Below the pieces are notes generated by a model. It searched no databases. It was not told where the DNA came from and was given only the letters and a program-made list of their open reading frames with translations. Both the position numbers and the translations under genes were made by a program. A DNA stretch of 64,000 nt from Brachionus manjavacas (Eukaryota; Rotifera; Eurotatoria; Ploima; Brachionidae), in the NCBI GenBank assembly GCA_019054805.1, contig JAHQIY010000007.1, forward strand, positions 2,175,501 through 2,239,500, read 5' to 3'. Shown here piece by piece: positions 46,791 through 58,670 of this stretch. Position 1 is the stretch's first letter, and every line of letters begins with the position of its first letter.

Positions 46791-47242
46791 GAAGCAAGGC
46801 TAAATGGCGGCGAATAATATTAAGTGACGTGATGAACATTAAAGTAGACAATAGAAAAACCGAACTTAGAATCAAGACTAAGGATTTTATTTATAGCATA
46901 TTTTTTATATTTGACAGAAGACTAACCTCTCAGACATTTGTTGATATTTTTTTAGAACATAAATTCAGAAAATTTTCTCTGCTTTTGACCCAGATTAGTG
47001 GAAAAATGGTTCAAATAAAGAAGAGCAAAATAAAGAAGTGTAAAACAATAATTATTTTAATGACTTTAAAAGAATAATTTTTTTATTTGAATAGGTTTAG
47101 TTTCTTAATTTTCAATTTAATTATGTATCAAATATTTTATATAATTCACATAAGATTGAATAATAAATTTAAAAGAATCAATTGAAGCGCGAAGCTTTAT
47201 ACTACAATAAATGTTTGAAGCAAAAATGAAATTTTTTTAAAA

Positions 47243-49050
47243 ATGTTTTTTAAAAAAAAAATTTGCATATTGGTGTTGATTCTTTCAGTGATTAGAGTAA
47301 ATAAAAAATAAATAATATTTTAAATTCTTACAAGTTCATTTTTCAGAGTGCATCATTCGATAGACCAAAGCCTAATTTACTCAAGCTTAAATCTCACATA
47401 AATCCTCCAGAATGTGGAAGAAGAATCGGTGAAATTAGAGAAGAAAGAGTAAATAAGATTGTAGGCGGCCAGCAAGCTGATCCAGAAGATTGGGGTTGGC
47501 AAATTGGTTTAGAAATTAAAGGATCATTTAAATGCGGAGGGTCTCTTGTAAACACAGAATGGGTCATTACTGCTGCTCATTGCATTATTTCAAAAGATTT
47601 TTCTGGATACACTGTTAAATTAGGCTTACACAATCGTTTAAACCCAGAAAGTTATTCAATTACTAGACAAGTATCCCAAATTTTACTCTATCCTGATTAT
47701 GATGAAAAAAAATTAGAAAATGACATTGCTTTGATTAAGCTTATTGTAAGTGGAATCAATTTTTAAATTTACTATTTCGTTGATTTTAAAATTTATTAAT
47801 TTATTACCAATGATCAAATTAAAAAAAAAAATTAGTCGATTAATTTAACTCTTGAAAATTCAAAGTAAATTAATTAACATTTTTTATCATCGCACATCTT
47901 CATTTTTTAAAGATTTTTCTTTTAAATTTTTACATTTTAGGAATTTTATTTCTTAATTTTTGATTTAAATGGAAGCAATTAAATTCTTACCTTTTCAAGA
48001 AATGCAATTTTAAAAGTAAGAAGTAAAAATTTGACTGTTAATAGAGAAAAAAAATTAAGCTGGAAAGTTTTCAACTAATAAAGACGAAAGGTCTTCCTTT
48101 TAGTTGAAAAAAATTCAAAATGCAATAAATAAATAAAAAAATAAAACTAGAAAATGCCTATGCATCGTATCACAAAGCATTTACTTCCATAAAATTTATT
48201 AATTTATTATATGTTTTTGTAAAATTAGAATTTTATTTAAAATTATTTTTATAATCAGCAATTATTAGGCAAAATATTTAAATTACCATTAAATTTAGTC
48301 TTTTTTATGATTAATCATTGAAAAATTTAGTCTCCTGTTGAATACACTGATCAAATTTTGCCTATTTGTCTTCCAAGTAAAAATTATGACTTTACTAATA
48401 AAATGGCATGGGCAACTGGATGGGGAACCTTGAATTCAGGTGGATTTCCTACAACAAAACTAATGGAAGTTGAAATGCCTATTTTAAACAATTCGGATTG
48501 TAGAACCAAATATTTACTAACCCAAGATTACTACATAAATACGACTAATTCCATTTGTGCAGGTGAGAAAGGCAAAGGAAAAGATACATGTCAAGGAGAT
48601 TCTGGTGGTCCATTAGTCGTGAAAGTGGGTGAAAAATGGGAATTAGCCGGAATAACTAGCTGGGGAATCGATTGTGGTGACGGTGGGGTATATACAAAAA
48701 CAACTTTTTACATCGATTGGATATTATCACATATACAAAGTGATATTTCTTTTTATTTATAATTAAATTTATAATTGTAAAATATTAGCTTAAAACTAAT
48801 TTTTTTAGCTTTTTCTGTATCAGTTACTACAACAGTTAATAAGACTACGACGTTTTACAAAGAAATCACAAAAACAGTGCAAAAAACTTCATCCGTTCAA
48901 TATTCAGAATTCAAAAATTTAAGCTCAAGTGATGCTAGTGCTACAAGCATTCAAATTACTTCGACTAAAGAAGCACCTGGAGATTCTCTAATTATTCAGC
49001 AAATTTTTGAATTAATAATTAACTTTTTGAAAAATTTTCAATTTTTTTAA
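47243..49050 (+). CDS. Secreted trypsin-like serine protease, S1 family, with Thr/Ser-rich tail
   Basis: Four exons, 47243-47296, 47347-47745, 48331-48739 and 48809-49050, all with GT-AG introns (50, 585 and 69 bp); 367 codons. Exon 1 is a signal peptide (MFFKKKICILVLILSVIR). A propeptide with PPECG follows, then activation at VNK/IVGG. The catalytic triad is His in VITAAHC, Asp in NDIALIKL and Ser in CQGDSGGPL. The residue six before the Ser is Asp (KDTC), the S1-pocket Asp189 of trypsin-like enzymes cleaving after Arg/Lys. Exon 4 (SVSVTTTVNKTTTFYKEITK ... IIQQIFELIINFLKNF) adds a Thr/Ser-rich stalk and hydrophobic end. If it is not spliced, the protein ends at 48,762 just after the protease domain. 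The gene lies between serpin copies 1 and 2. Confidence 0.88.
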
Positions 49051-50379
49051 TTCTTTTAAAATTACAAATTAAGTGAATAGTTTAAATTAAAATTATTTTT
49101 TTATTTAAAAAAATAAATTTTTAAAAATTTTTCTTTTAAGCTTAAATATTTGTCTGTTTAAAATCAAAAAATAATCAAATATTGATATCCTCTTTATTAA
49201 AAATTATCGTTTGAATTTGATTAGTAATTTCAATTGATTAGTGACTAATAAATTGAAAATTTTCAGTTTTCAGAGTCAACTCAAACTTACAAGATAATTC
49301 TCTTAAGATATTAGACTTAATTTCATTGAAAATTCATTAACTACTCATTTATAAATCATCTTATAGAAAAAATAAAACAAAAATTCATTTCTTCTCAATT
49401 CATATAATTTTTTATAAATTGGTTTTCTTTAAAAATTTTAAGAATTGACGTTAATTGAAAATAATAATAATAATGATAATCATCATTTGAAAAATTGAAA
49501 ATAATAATAATGATAATCATCATTTGAAAAATTGAAATTATTGAAAGTATAAATTATTCGCTATTGCAACATTGAAAAATAAAAACGGAGAGTTTGATTC
49601 TCTCTTTTTTTAATTTTTTACTTTTTATTTTGGATTTTTTTTTCAATCTGAAATCGCTTTTGCTCTTCACAAATAAGCAAATAGATAAAAATGATGGAGG
49701 GCTAAGTGGCTAATAGATGGAATTTTTGTGGACATCACGTCAGCTTATTGTGTAAAAATCTGGAATATCAATTACAAAATGATAATGATATAAATTAGGC
49801 TTAAAAAATTCTTAAATATCTAAAAAAATAATTAAATAAAATATTATATAAAAGCTTGAAATATCTATAAGATGGATCAACTCGTGATGTGTAATTAAGC
49901 AAGAATATTTAAAAAAAAAGAACCGAAAAACTGGTCCTTAATTTTTTTAATTTAAACATAACATCAAAAGAAAAATTAACGTATTTTTACAAAATGCTAT
50001 TTTTAATTTAAAAAATTTTAAGTAAACCTGCAAGCGACCAAGTCAAAAATAGTATCAAGCCAAGTCTTTATTTGTGGACTCCTTTCTTTAGAAAATCTTA
50101 AAATAATTTTGTTTTTAGTAAAAAAATTAAAAGATAATGCAACATGTCTCAAAATTTTCTTTAAATACCAAAATTATTTTAAAATAAAAGAAATTTAAAA
50201 ATCTTAAAAACTTTAAAAAAATATTAATTTATAAGTTAACTGAGTATCAATTATCTTCTATCTAACATCCTCGAATATGAATACTTAATTTTCTTATTAC
50301 AAATAAAAAACAGAAAATATTGAATTTAATGAAAAAGTAATGATTTAAAAAAAGCTTCAAAAGTTTGAATTTTTTTCAC
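49051..50379. other. Spacer with a short tandem repeat
   Basis: AT-rich. A two-unit tandem repeat lies at 49,454-49,530 (units of 40 and 37 bp, ATTGAAAATAATAATAA ... TGATAATCATCATTTGAAAA; the units differ by one TAA). No genes. Confidence 0.6.
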
Positions 50380-50399
50380 TTTAATTTAGAACGACCGCT

Positions 50400-51270
50400 T
50401 TTGGCGTTGAAGAATGCTAAAACTCGTTTCGTTATGCATTTGGTGCAAGACTTAAAATTAAAAAAAAATTATAGGAAAATTAAAAATTGTGCTGTCAAAC
50501 TTATGATTTTTGTTTCCAATATACATAACTTTACATTTATTTAAGTTTAAGTCAGTAGCCTACGTAATCGCCCAGGTTGAAACGGAATCTATATCCTTTT
50601 GTAAAGCTAAATTATCAGAAAGTTGGTCAACAACTGCAATAATTAATTATACAAATAATTGCAACAAATAAGAGAGGACCAAGCACTGAACCTTGTGGAA
50701 CAACACTAGAAATATCGAGCCATTCCGATTCTGCGCTACCAAGGACAACTCTTTGCTTTCTTCCACCTAAAAAATTTCTTATCCTTCAAATCCATAAGCT
50801 GATAACTTATGAAACTTTGTCACTGTGTTGTAAACTGAGAGCTGGGAAAAGTTATTTTAAACTGAGTAGAATAACCAATTGATTTTTGAAACTTTTTGTG
50901 TCAGTGGTATTCCTTCTTAATTCATCAAATAAATTCCAATATTCATTTGTTCTATTTGTAAAAAAGTGGTATATTGCGTCACAGTTTTTGATGAGTTCTC
51001 TTTTCAGTACCAATTGGCCTCGTCTTGTTCGTCCTGCTGGGCAGTCTAAAGCATTTGAGGCCAAAATTTGATGGCCATTAATCAATTGAACATTATCATG
51101 AGCATGTTGGATCTTGTTTAACTAGATAAGATCACCGCATGCACGTCTCTCTGTAAGTGTACCCCATTTTAGTGCTTCTAGTCTTTCAAAATAATGCTTT
51201 GATTTGAGACCAGCACAGCTTTTGTCAAATACAGTAGCAGTCTCTTCATTTCGCTTTTTGAAGGAGGAAA
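50400..51270 (-). mobile_element. LINE family A fragments in permuted order
   Basis: Reverse-strand peptides: at 50,852-51,085, LVLKRELIKNCDAIYHFFTN and EYWNLFDELRRN are an RT C-terminus. At about 50,400-50,790, RKQRVVLGSAESEWLDISSV, VPQGSVLGPLLF and KDIDSVSTWAI, LNKCKVMYIGN form the RT middle, with the YADD part deleted. On the reverse strand the C-terminal piece precedes the middle piece, so this is not one simple element but two partial copies or a rearranged one. It has many stops. Confidence 0.65.
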
Positions 51271-51460
51271 CATTTTGGAAATGCACCTAACATTTCGGCT
51301 CTCTTATTTTGCTTTTTATTTTAACTTTTTAGCAGACTCCCAATATCCCATCTCAACAAAAAAATTTGCTTGCCAGTCTGCTCGATTGAAGCAATGGTAG
51401 TTAAAAAAAAAATAAAAATAAAAATTTTATTTATATTTTTATGGCCATTTATGGACGACG

Positions 51461-51872
51461 AGATATAGACGAGGTATAGACAATGAGAATATTAAAAAGT
51501 TAAAATCCTTTCTGTACTTTTTATACTTAATCATTTAAATTTATTTGGCCCTCTTCCTTTTTGTACTCTCTGTTCTTTTTGTACTTTTTGTTCTTAATGG
51601 TAATAAAAAAAAGTTTTAATTAATCAATATTTTAAATATCAATTTTAAATTTAACTAATATTTTTCTTCAGCATACCCGAATCCCTAAACCAGGGCTCCG
51701 CCTCGGACCCGATTTAAGTTTTAAATTAATGATTAAAATTACCATTAATTACAAAAAGTACAAAAAGGAAGAGGGCCAAATAAATTTAAATTATGAAAAA
51801 GTACTAAAAATACAGAAAGGAAAATGTTTTTTTAAAAGTTTGATCTCATTGTCTATCCATGTATCTGACTGA
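51461..51872. mobile_element. Palindromic MITE-like element
   Basis: Imperfect inverted arms at about 51,461-51,605 and 51,737-51,872. They share ATAGACAATGAGA, CCTTTCTGTA, AAATTTATTTGGCCCTCTTC, CTTTTTGTAC and TTAATGGTAAT in inverted order. The left arm has a roughly 20-bp internal duplication (CTCTGTTCTTTTTGTAC). The loop holds a GC-rich patch, AGGGCTCCGCCTCGGACCCG. It is non-coding and ends about 210 bp before the start of serpin copy 2. Superfamily not determined. Confidence 0.65.
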
Positions 51873-52083
51873 TCGGTTGACTTCAGCCATCCCAATTACA
51901 AAATGAGTTTTTTTCATAATCAAAAATTTTATCAATATAATTATGACTAAAGGAAAAGAAGAAAAATCAAATTAAAATTTTTTTAATTAAATCGCGAGCT
52001 TTTTACATTACTCAGAAAAATTTACGCATTTTAATCGAAAATTCTAAACAAAAACTTTTAAATTTTTAATATTCTCGGCAATA

Positions 52084-53332
52084 ATGTCATTATCAAGTTC
52101 ATTAAACAGCTTTACCCACAAACTCTTCATTCAAGTAAATACTGGTAGAGGTAAATACAAAATTTAATTTATTCTGAACAAAATTGTATTATCTATTTAA
52201 GATGAAAATTTTTTCATTTCACCATTTAGCATTTCGACTGCTTTGGTCATGTGCTATGCTGGAGCTAAATGTGAAACAGCTTCACAACTAAAAGACTTAT
52301 TGAGCTTAACAAATTTGGAAGATGAGAAAATTTTGAGTCTGAATCAAGAATTAATTTCAAGTGTCAATAGCTTGAGCGGAGATGTTGTCATCAAGACTGC
52401 AAATAAACTTTATCCAAAACAGGGCTATGAAATTTTGAGCGAATATTTAAACTTGGTGCAAAAAAATTTTCATTCTGATGTTGAAAGTTTGAACTACAGC
52501 AATGCTGAAGAATCTGCCAAGACAATAAATGACTGGGTGTCCGGACAAACAAATGATAAAATACGAGATTTGATAAATCCGAACAGCATTAATGGCCTAA
52601 CTAGACTAATTTTAGTAAATGCAATTTATTTCAAAGGAAATTGGGATCTTAAGTTCGACTCTAATCTTACCACTGAAAAAGACTTCCATTTGGCAGATGG
52701 CTCGACTAAAAAAGTTCAAATGATGAAAAGCAACAAAAAGTTTAGATATATCTATAAGCCGGCACAAATCGATGCTGACATTTGTGAATTACCTTATGCT
52801 GGTGAGAATATTTCATTGACAATTATTCTGCCTCATGAAGGTTCCTCGTTGCACCAAGTGGAAAAACAGCTTAATGATTCTGTTTTGCATCAAATAATGA
52901 CTTTGGAAATACCCAAGGAGAAAATAAATCTTCAAGTACCTAAATTCAAGCTTGAATTTAAAACAGAAGTAATTTTTATTTTTAGAAAAAATTTTCTTCG
53001 AATTAAAAAAATAATAATATTATTTTTAGTTGTCTGATCATTTTAAAAGAATGGGAGCAAATTTGCCTTTTGATGAATCAAGAGCTGACTTTGCTGGAAT
53101 CACAAGTGATCCTGATGGTTTATGCATTTCTGAGGTAGTGCATCAAGCTGTTGTAGAGGTCAACGAGGAGGGAACTGAAGCTGCTGCAGCTACTGGTTTT
53201 TTTATGGTGGCCAGTTTTGCTTTGAAATCTTTTTCGCCTAATTTCATCTGTGATAGACCATTTTTATTTTTAATCCACGAAAAGAAGCATAATTCAATTT
53301 TATTTTTTGGAAAGTTTTCCAAGCCAGAATAA
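52084..53332 (+). CDS. Serpin copy 2 (predicted P1 Ser), intact
   Basis: Exons 52084-52150, 52202-52968 and 53030-53332 (introns 51 and 61 bp), 378 codons, the normal size for the family. No signal peptide (MSLSSSLNSFTHKLF), so a nucleocytoplasmic clade B-like inhibitor is likely. Conserved blocks are FFISPFSISTAL, GAKCETASQL, LVNAIYFKGNW, AGENISLTIILPHEG, ISEVVHQAVVEVNEEGTE, the Ala-rich hinge AAAATG and FICDRPFLFLIHEKK. Serpins trap target proteases by inserting the cleaved loop into sheet A; the small residues of this hinge are those needed. By hinge counting the loop FFMVAS/FAL has Ser at P1 with Phe at P1', suggesting elastase- or chymotrypsin-like targets (inference; P1 may be off by one or two). 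It carries an ALVM instead of ALAM at the end of the first conserved block. Confidence 0.93.
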
Positions 53333-53712
53333 TTACTTTTCTTTTTTTTAATTATAATAGTGCTTTAGATTCTTTTAGTTAGACAAAATTTAATAACAGC
53401 ATAATAAAAAATTAAAAAAACCAAATTCTTTAAACACTATATAATTGATCTAAGAATTTAAAAAAATAATCAAATTTGTTGAAGTTTATCTATTCAAATT
53501 TTTCTTACTAGAAATTTTATACAGTATATCATAAAAAGTTAGAATCAAATTAAAATAGAAAATAAAAATGTTTTCTTTGAAATTTAAAAAATCATCAATA
53601 ATGAATTTTATCAAATTAAAGCTGATTTTTACTACTTTTTAATAAATTATAACACTTACACCTAAAAATTACAGTACAAGATTAAACTTACTTCATCAAT
53701 TTCTTTCCTCTA
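53333..53712. other. Serpin copy 2 3' flank
   Basis: Non-coding AT-rich sequence unlike the 3' flanks of copies 1 and 3. Confidence 0.5.
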
Positions 53713-54030
53713 CCTTCAATTCAATTGGTTGTCAGACTCGTGGAGGAATGCAAAGAAGGTTTCGAATCAAAATATATTGAATACCCAACTCCATTGTGTA
53801 ATTACTACCTAACTATTTCTTCTTTTTTTTTTCTGAAAAACCAGACATTTAAACATATATATCCTGTTATTCTCTATTTCAATATATCTAATCTCAATTT
53901 TCTTCTATTTTAATCTTTTTTTAATTTTAATTTTTATTTTTCTTTCTTTTTTTTATATATTTTACTCATTTTTTTTTTATTTTTAATCTGAAGGAGCATT
54001 AGCTCGGTACAGAAAACAAATAAACAAAAT
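53713..54030 (+). mobile_element. LINE family B, 5'-truncated 3' end
   Basis: Forward-strand copy matching the reverse complement of 27,300-27,560. It encodes VVRLVEECKEGFESKYIEYP and LCNYYLTI (RT C-terminus) and ends with CTGAAGGAGCATTAGCTCGG, TACAG and AAACAAATAAAC. It was inserted downstream of serpin copy 2. Confidence 0.75.
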
Positions 54031-54790
54031 AATATTACTCTAAGTCATTTTTTTAAATATAAAATAAACTTATTAAAAAAAATTCTCAATCTAATTAAAG
54101 GAAGACTACCTAAAATTTGCCAAAATAGAGAAAAAATAGGCAAAAATAAAAAAACTGATCAACAAAGATGGCAAATTGGATGTCTTTTGAAAGATCAGAC
54201 AATGACTGAAAGAGAAATAGCAGAGTTAACGAAATAACGAACTAAAGGACATCAAATAATAATTATAATAATAATAATAATAATAAGCTACGACAAGCAA
54301 GCTTGCGAAGGCGGTCTACTAAGAGATCGCCTATGGTAGCACATTACGCAATAAAAGGAAAACTTCAGAAATAAAAGAAACTGATAAGTTTATGTAGCCT
54401 AGTTGACATGATTGGTTAAATAGAAAAAAAAGTTACAAATTTTTTAAAAATCAATTTTAAAATAAGAATTTTTCAATAAAATAAATAAAATTAATCAATT
54501 AGTTAAATAATCAAAACTGATTTCTTTCGAATTTTTTAAATAATAAAAATTTTTGTCTAAAAATTAAAAAAGTTAGGAATAATTTATTTTTAACTTTTAC
54601 TTTACATTTTACTTTAGAAGATTGCTGTAGAGTTGTTATAAGCATTTAACAAAATCTAAAAAAATAGCCAAAAACTTTTTTAAAAACTAATTCAGATAGA
54701 AGAACTCTGATTTTATTTTCAGATTTCTAAGGATCGACAACCTAAATTGCAATATTACATTGTGGAAAAAAATGGGAAAAGGCAAAAGAT
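54031..54790. other. Spacer with a TAA microsatellite
   Basis: An (ATA)n run at about 54,255-54,286 is followed by a GC-richer 70-bp patch (GCTACGACAAGCAAGCTTGC, GAAGGCGGTCTACTAAGAGA). It may be the junction of an eroded repeat. I see no tRNA-like fold. Confidence 0.35.
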
Positions 54791-54799
54791 CTTTTGTTC

Positions 54800-54910
54800 A
54801 GCCCCAGCTGATAACATGATCATTTAAAGGATGTATACGAAATTACTGCAGGTTTTCCTCGAGGCTCTGTAATTATCTATTTTTTATTTAATTTATTTAT
54901 TATTGATACG
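54800..54910 (+). mobile_element. Small LINE RT fragment
   Basis: It reads DHLKDVYEITAGFPRGSVII, then YFLFNLFI, equivalent to the RT block with AGVPQGSVLSP.LFN. The neighbouring sequence is too eroded to assign to a family. Confidence 0.45.
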
Positions 54911-57900
54911 ATTAAGAAGAATAATAAGAATAAGAAGGTAACATATCTAAATTCAAAAACAATTCTAAAAATGATGAAAAGACTCAATGTCTATTCTTTA
55001 AGAAAAAAATAAGAATAGGTAAGAATAGATATTTAAGAGACATCAAGAAGTTGGTTTTAATTTTTGAAAGAATCAAAGGAGATCCTTTTGAAGATTAAAG
55101 GTGAAAACGGATATAATATGTTTTCTCGCAACTATAAACTAGCATTTTGATTTCCAAATGAAACTAATACTAAAAACTACAAAGCACTGAATTTGCTGAG
55201 GACAAAAAAACATCACAATAAAGGAAAAAAAATAATCGACAACAGGTCCATTTTTCGCTGCACTGAACCTTATTTTTAAATTAATCTATTTTTCAAAGTT
55301 CTTAAATTTGATCATTTTTAATGTGATTTTTTAATAAAATTTTTGAAAGGACAACTCTTCTTAAATAAAAAACGGGCTACCAAATGTGTTTTACGTAACT
55401 TACAAAAGGATACCGGCGAGTTCTTGATAAGTAATAGTATTTTTAAATCGATAGCGCTGAATCTCCGCTAAAAGTATAAATGATTAATTTATTTATAGGT
55501 CTTTACATTTCATTATTACAGTGCGTTGAAGATAAGTAACTAAAAAACCTAACTTAATTAGTTTTCATCTATGAAATTCTCTATCTATATACTCAAAAAA
55601 AATTTAAAAACTTTTTTTATTTAATAAAAGCTCTGATTTATGGATGAGTTTTTATTTTGGTTTGGCCATTTTTTATGTATTTTAAAAAAATAATATTTTT
55701 CATTATAAAAACTCATTTTATCAGTATAAAAAAAAAATATTTTGATGAAAGAGCATTCAATTCAATTTTACGTAAGAAAAATAAAAATCTACGGGTTCAA
55801 TCGATCCTTTCCCGAATTATAGGGAGGCAAAGACAACCAACTCTTAATATAAAAGAAATTTTTTTCTCGTTTTCAAGAGGTATTATTGCTTTCAATTGAT
55901 ATATTCTTCATCTTTCCTGAATTATTAGACTTCTATGTCATTTTTATCTCCTGTTAGGACAATTTCATTTTTCATGACGTCTTAGCACAGTTCATAAAAA
56001 AGCTGAGTTTTTTCTTTTTTTTAACAACTCTTTATTGTATTTAGCAATTCCAAATTAATCTAAATTAATTTTTTTCTTGTACCATAAAAATACTTACATA
56101 ATACAACTGAACATCCAGCACACAATAAAATAAAATTAAAAATAATAAACATTGGCAATCTTGAAATCTAAACCAATATCTTAAAAATATAAACCCTAAT
56201 TTAAGATTTCTCTTATATTCATTTTCACTTATATTATCCAATTTAAAATATTTAAATCAAAAGCATGTGGTTTTAAAATAATCCATATTAAATAATGCAA
56301 GTTTACTCATCAAAGGCACTGTCATTTTAATGTTTTATTTTAATTTTTAATTCTTTTTCATTACCCAAGATGCGTTTTTTGAAATAAATAAATAATAAAA
56401 AACAATAAAACATCAAAAAGATTTAATTTGATTATTTATTCAATTGTCTGATAAAAAAATAAAAAATTTAATTTTAAATAAATGGGGATCAAAACTTGAA
56501 CTAATGGCGATCAAAGTCTAATCTTATTAGTTAAAGATTAAATGTAAAAAATATGTCGTCTTAGTATTTTTAAAATTAGAAATTATCATCGAAAAAAAAA
56601 TAAATTACGAACGCATTTCCTAATTACATTTAATAATTAGAACCTGATATTTTTTTTACTTTACGGATCTAAAAATTCTAAAAATTAATATAATTCAAAC
56701 GATAATTTAATATTGTTAATAAATGTAATCTAAATCAAGAAAATTTTCATTTTTGGAAAAAAAGAACCTTTATTATGGTACCGGTTGCAGATCCAGTCAA
56801 ACTCTCAGTCCTTATACCAATCCTTGAAGACCAGGACCAGTCCCTTATAAGTCCCGGAGCCAAAGAGAAACTGTACTGGTCCGATCGAATTCAATGAAGA
56901 ATCTGGGTCTCTGGCCAACATTATTATTTCTTCTATTTTTTATAATTAATAACTTTTTTTATCAAGAATTTCATTCACAAATTTAATTTTTTTTTAAATT
57001 TTTTATTAGTATCTTAATTAAGAAAAAAAATATTTGATATTTTCCTGGTTTTAAACTTTTTAATGTTTATAAACTAATTTTATTAATTATAAAAATTCAT
57101 TGAAGTTTCTTCTTAATGAAATTTTCAAAAGTCAAAGCAATAATTGAAATATTTTTAAATCAAATTAAATTAGTTCTTTATCAAACACTATTATTAAAAA
57201 AAATATTTTTTTTTTGCAAAAAAAAACTTTTTCCCAATTAATAAATTTATAATAAAATTGCAGACTTTTTCAAATTAAAAAAATTTAACGTAAAAATTAG
57301 ATGAAAATATTCTTATTATAAAAATTTATTCGGGAAATTCAACAAAATAAAAGGTTTAAAAATAGCTAATTCCGCATCAAAATATTAGTGAAGTATTCGT
57401 TTGATACAAGATTTCTATGTAAAAATGAACACATATATGAACAATATTTTATTTCATGAAGAATAGATCAAAAATAATTTAGGTAACATGTTTTCTAAAG
57501 TATTTTGTAATGGAGTATGTGTTTTATAAACTTAATCTCAGGAAATCTTTGATAATTTGCTTTGATAGTTTTAAAATTCTTATAAAATTTCAAAATCTCT
57601 AAACCAAAAAATCTATAAAATTTGAGAAAAAAAATGAGCGTTTTGTGTTTTTTTAACTATTAAGCGTTTTATCAAAAATTTCAACAGCAAAAAATTTTAT
57701 TAATAAGGTATTTAAAGAATTTTCATAACGATCAAATCCCAAGATGTATCTTTGATCACCTAGGACACACAATTTTTTTTTTAAAAGAATTTTTTTACCT
57801 AGGTTTTTTTTGGGATTATTCATTTAACTTTTTTTTTAATTTTTTTAATAATCTAAGTAAAAAAATAATGCATAATCATGAAATAGTTTGAGGGTTTATG

Positions 57901-58670
57901 TAAGGGGATATTAAAAGTTTTAAAAAAATCAAAAACGATAAATATTTTTTTGATTCTTTATGATTCACGTAAAATGGTTTTAATACACAAATATAAAAAT
58001 GATTATTCAAGATAGTATTTTTAGGATTAAAACTATTTTTATTTACTCTATTCTATACAATTACAAAAATTAACTTAAATAGCTGATTTAAAATAAATTC
58101 TAAATAAAATTTTTTAATTTTTTTAATAAGAAAATCGCAAAATCAAATCATTTTATAGCTGCACCCTCTGTTAAACAGGTAAAGCTTAAATTTACCCATC
58201 AAACATTAACTTTATTGATTTTATAAATGAATCATCAATGGAATGAAATTTTAAAAAATGATAATTAATCATTCATCCAATTTTAGCTTTGCAATTTTTA
58301 AACATATTCCATCATTCACTTTATATCGAAAAATGGCTTAAGATAAATTTTTATTAGACTAAAAATTAGTGAATTTACGATTTATTTATTCTAGATTAGA
58401 TAACAGCCATTAAGTATGGTAATAATTTTGATTAATCATACAATGAGATTATTTATTTTAATTTAGTTAAATGAAATTTTTAAAATATTTTAGTTTCTTT
58501 ATGAAATTCTTTTTTAAATTATGAATGCAAGCGAAAAGTAATTTATCAAATTATAATTTTTAAAAAAAAATCACAAATATTTTACATTTACTTAGAAAAA
58601 TAATCCTATTTAAACCGAAATTTTTCTTTTTTACTTAAAAAATTCCAAAATTTAGATTTTTTTTACGAAA
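54911..58670. other. Long AT-rich spacer
   Basis: No gene supported. The open frame at 55,657-55,899 is low-complexity. The only distinctive block is the GC-rich one at about 56,765-56,925 (listed separately). Confidence 0.5.
56765..56925 (-). repeat. hAT-terminus-like GC-rich block
   Basis: Read on the reverse strand from 56,925 it begins TAATGTTGGCCAGAGACCCA. It carries repeated GGACCAGTAC / GGGACTGGTCCTGG / GGACTTATAAGGGACTGG motifs in both orientations. Terminal TAATGTTGGC and subterminal GACTGGTCC repeats are the layout of hAT ends. No second end or transposase was found. Confidence 0.4.

Noticed and set aside
54255-54290. (ATA)n run considered as a LINE tail or CRISPR-like array
   Set aside because: A simple microsatellite; there is no spaced repeat structure, and no CRISPR is expected in an animal genome.
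55657-55899. 80-codon open frame
   Set aside because: Phe/Ile/Lys low-complexity composition, no homology, and surrounded by AT-rich noise.
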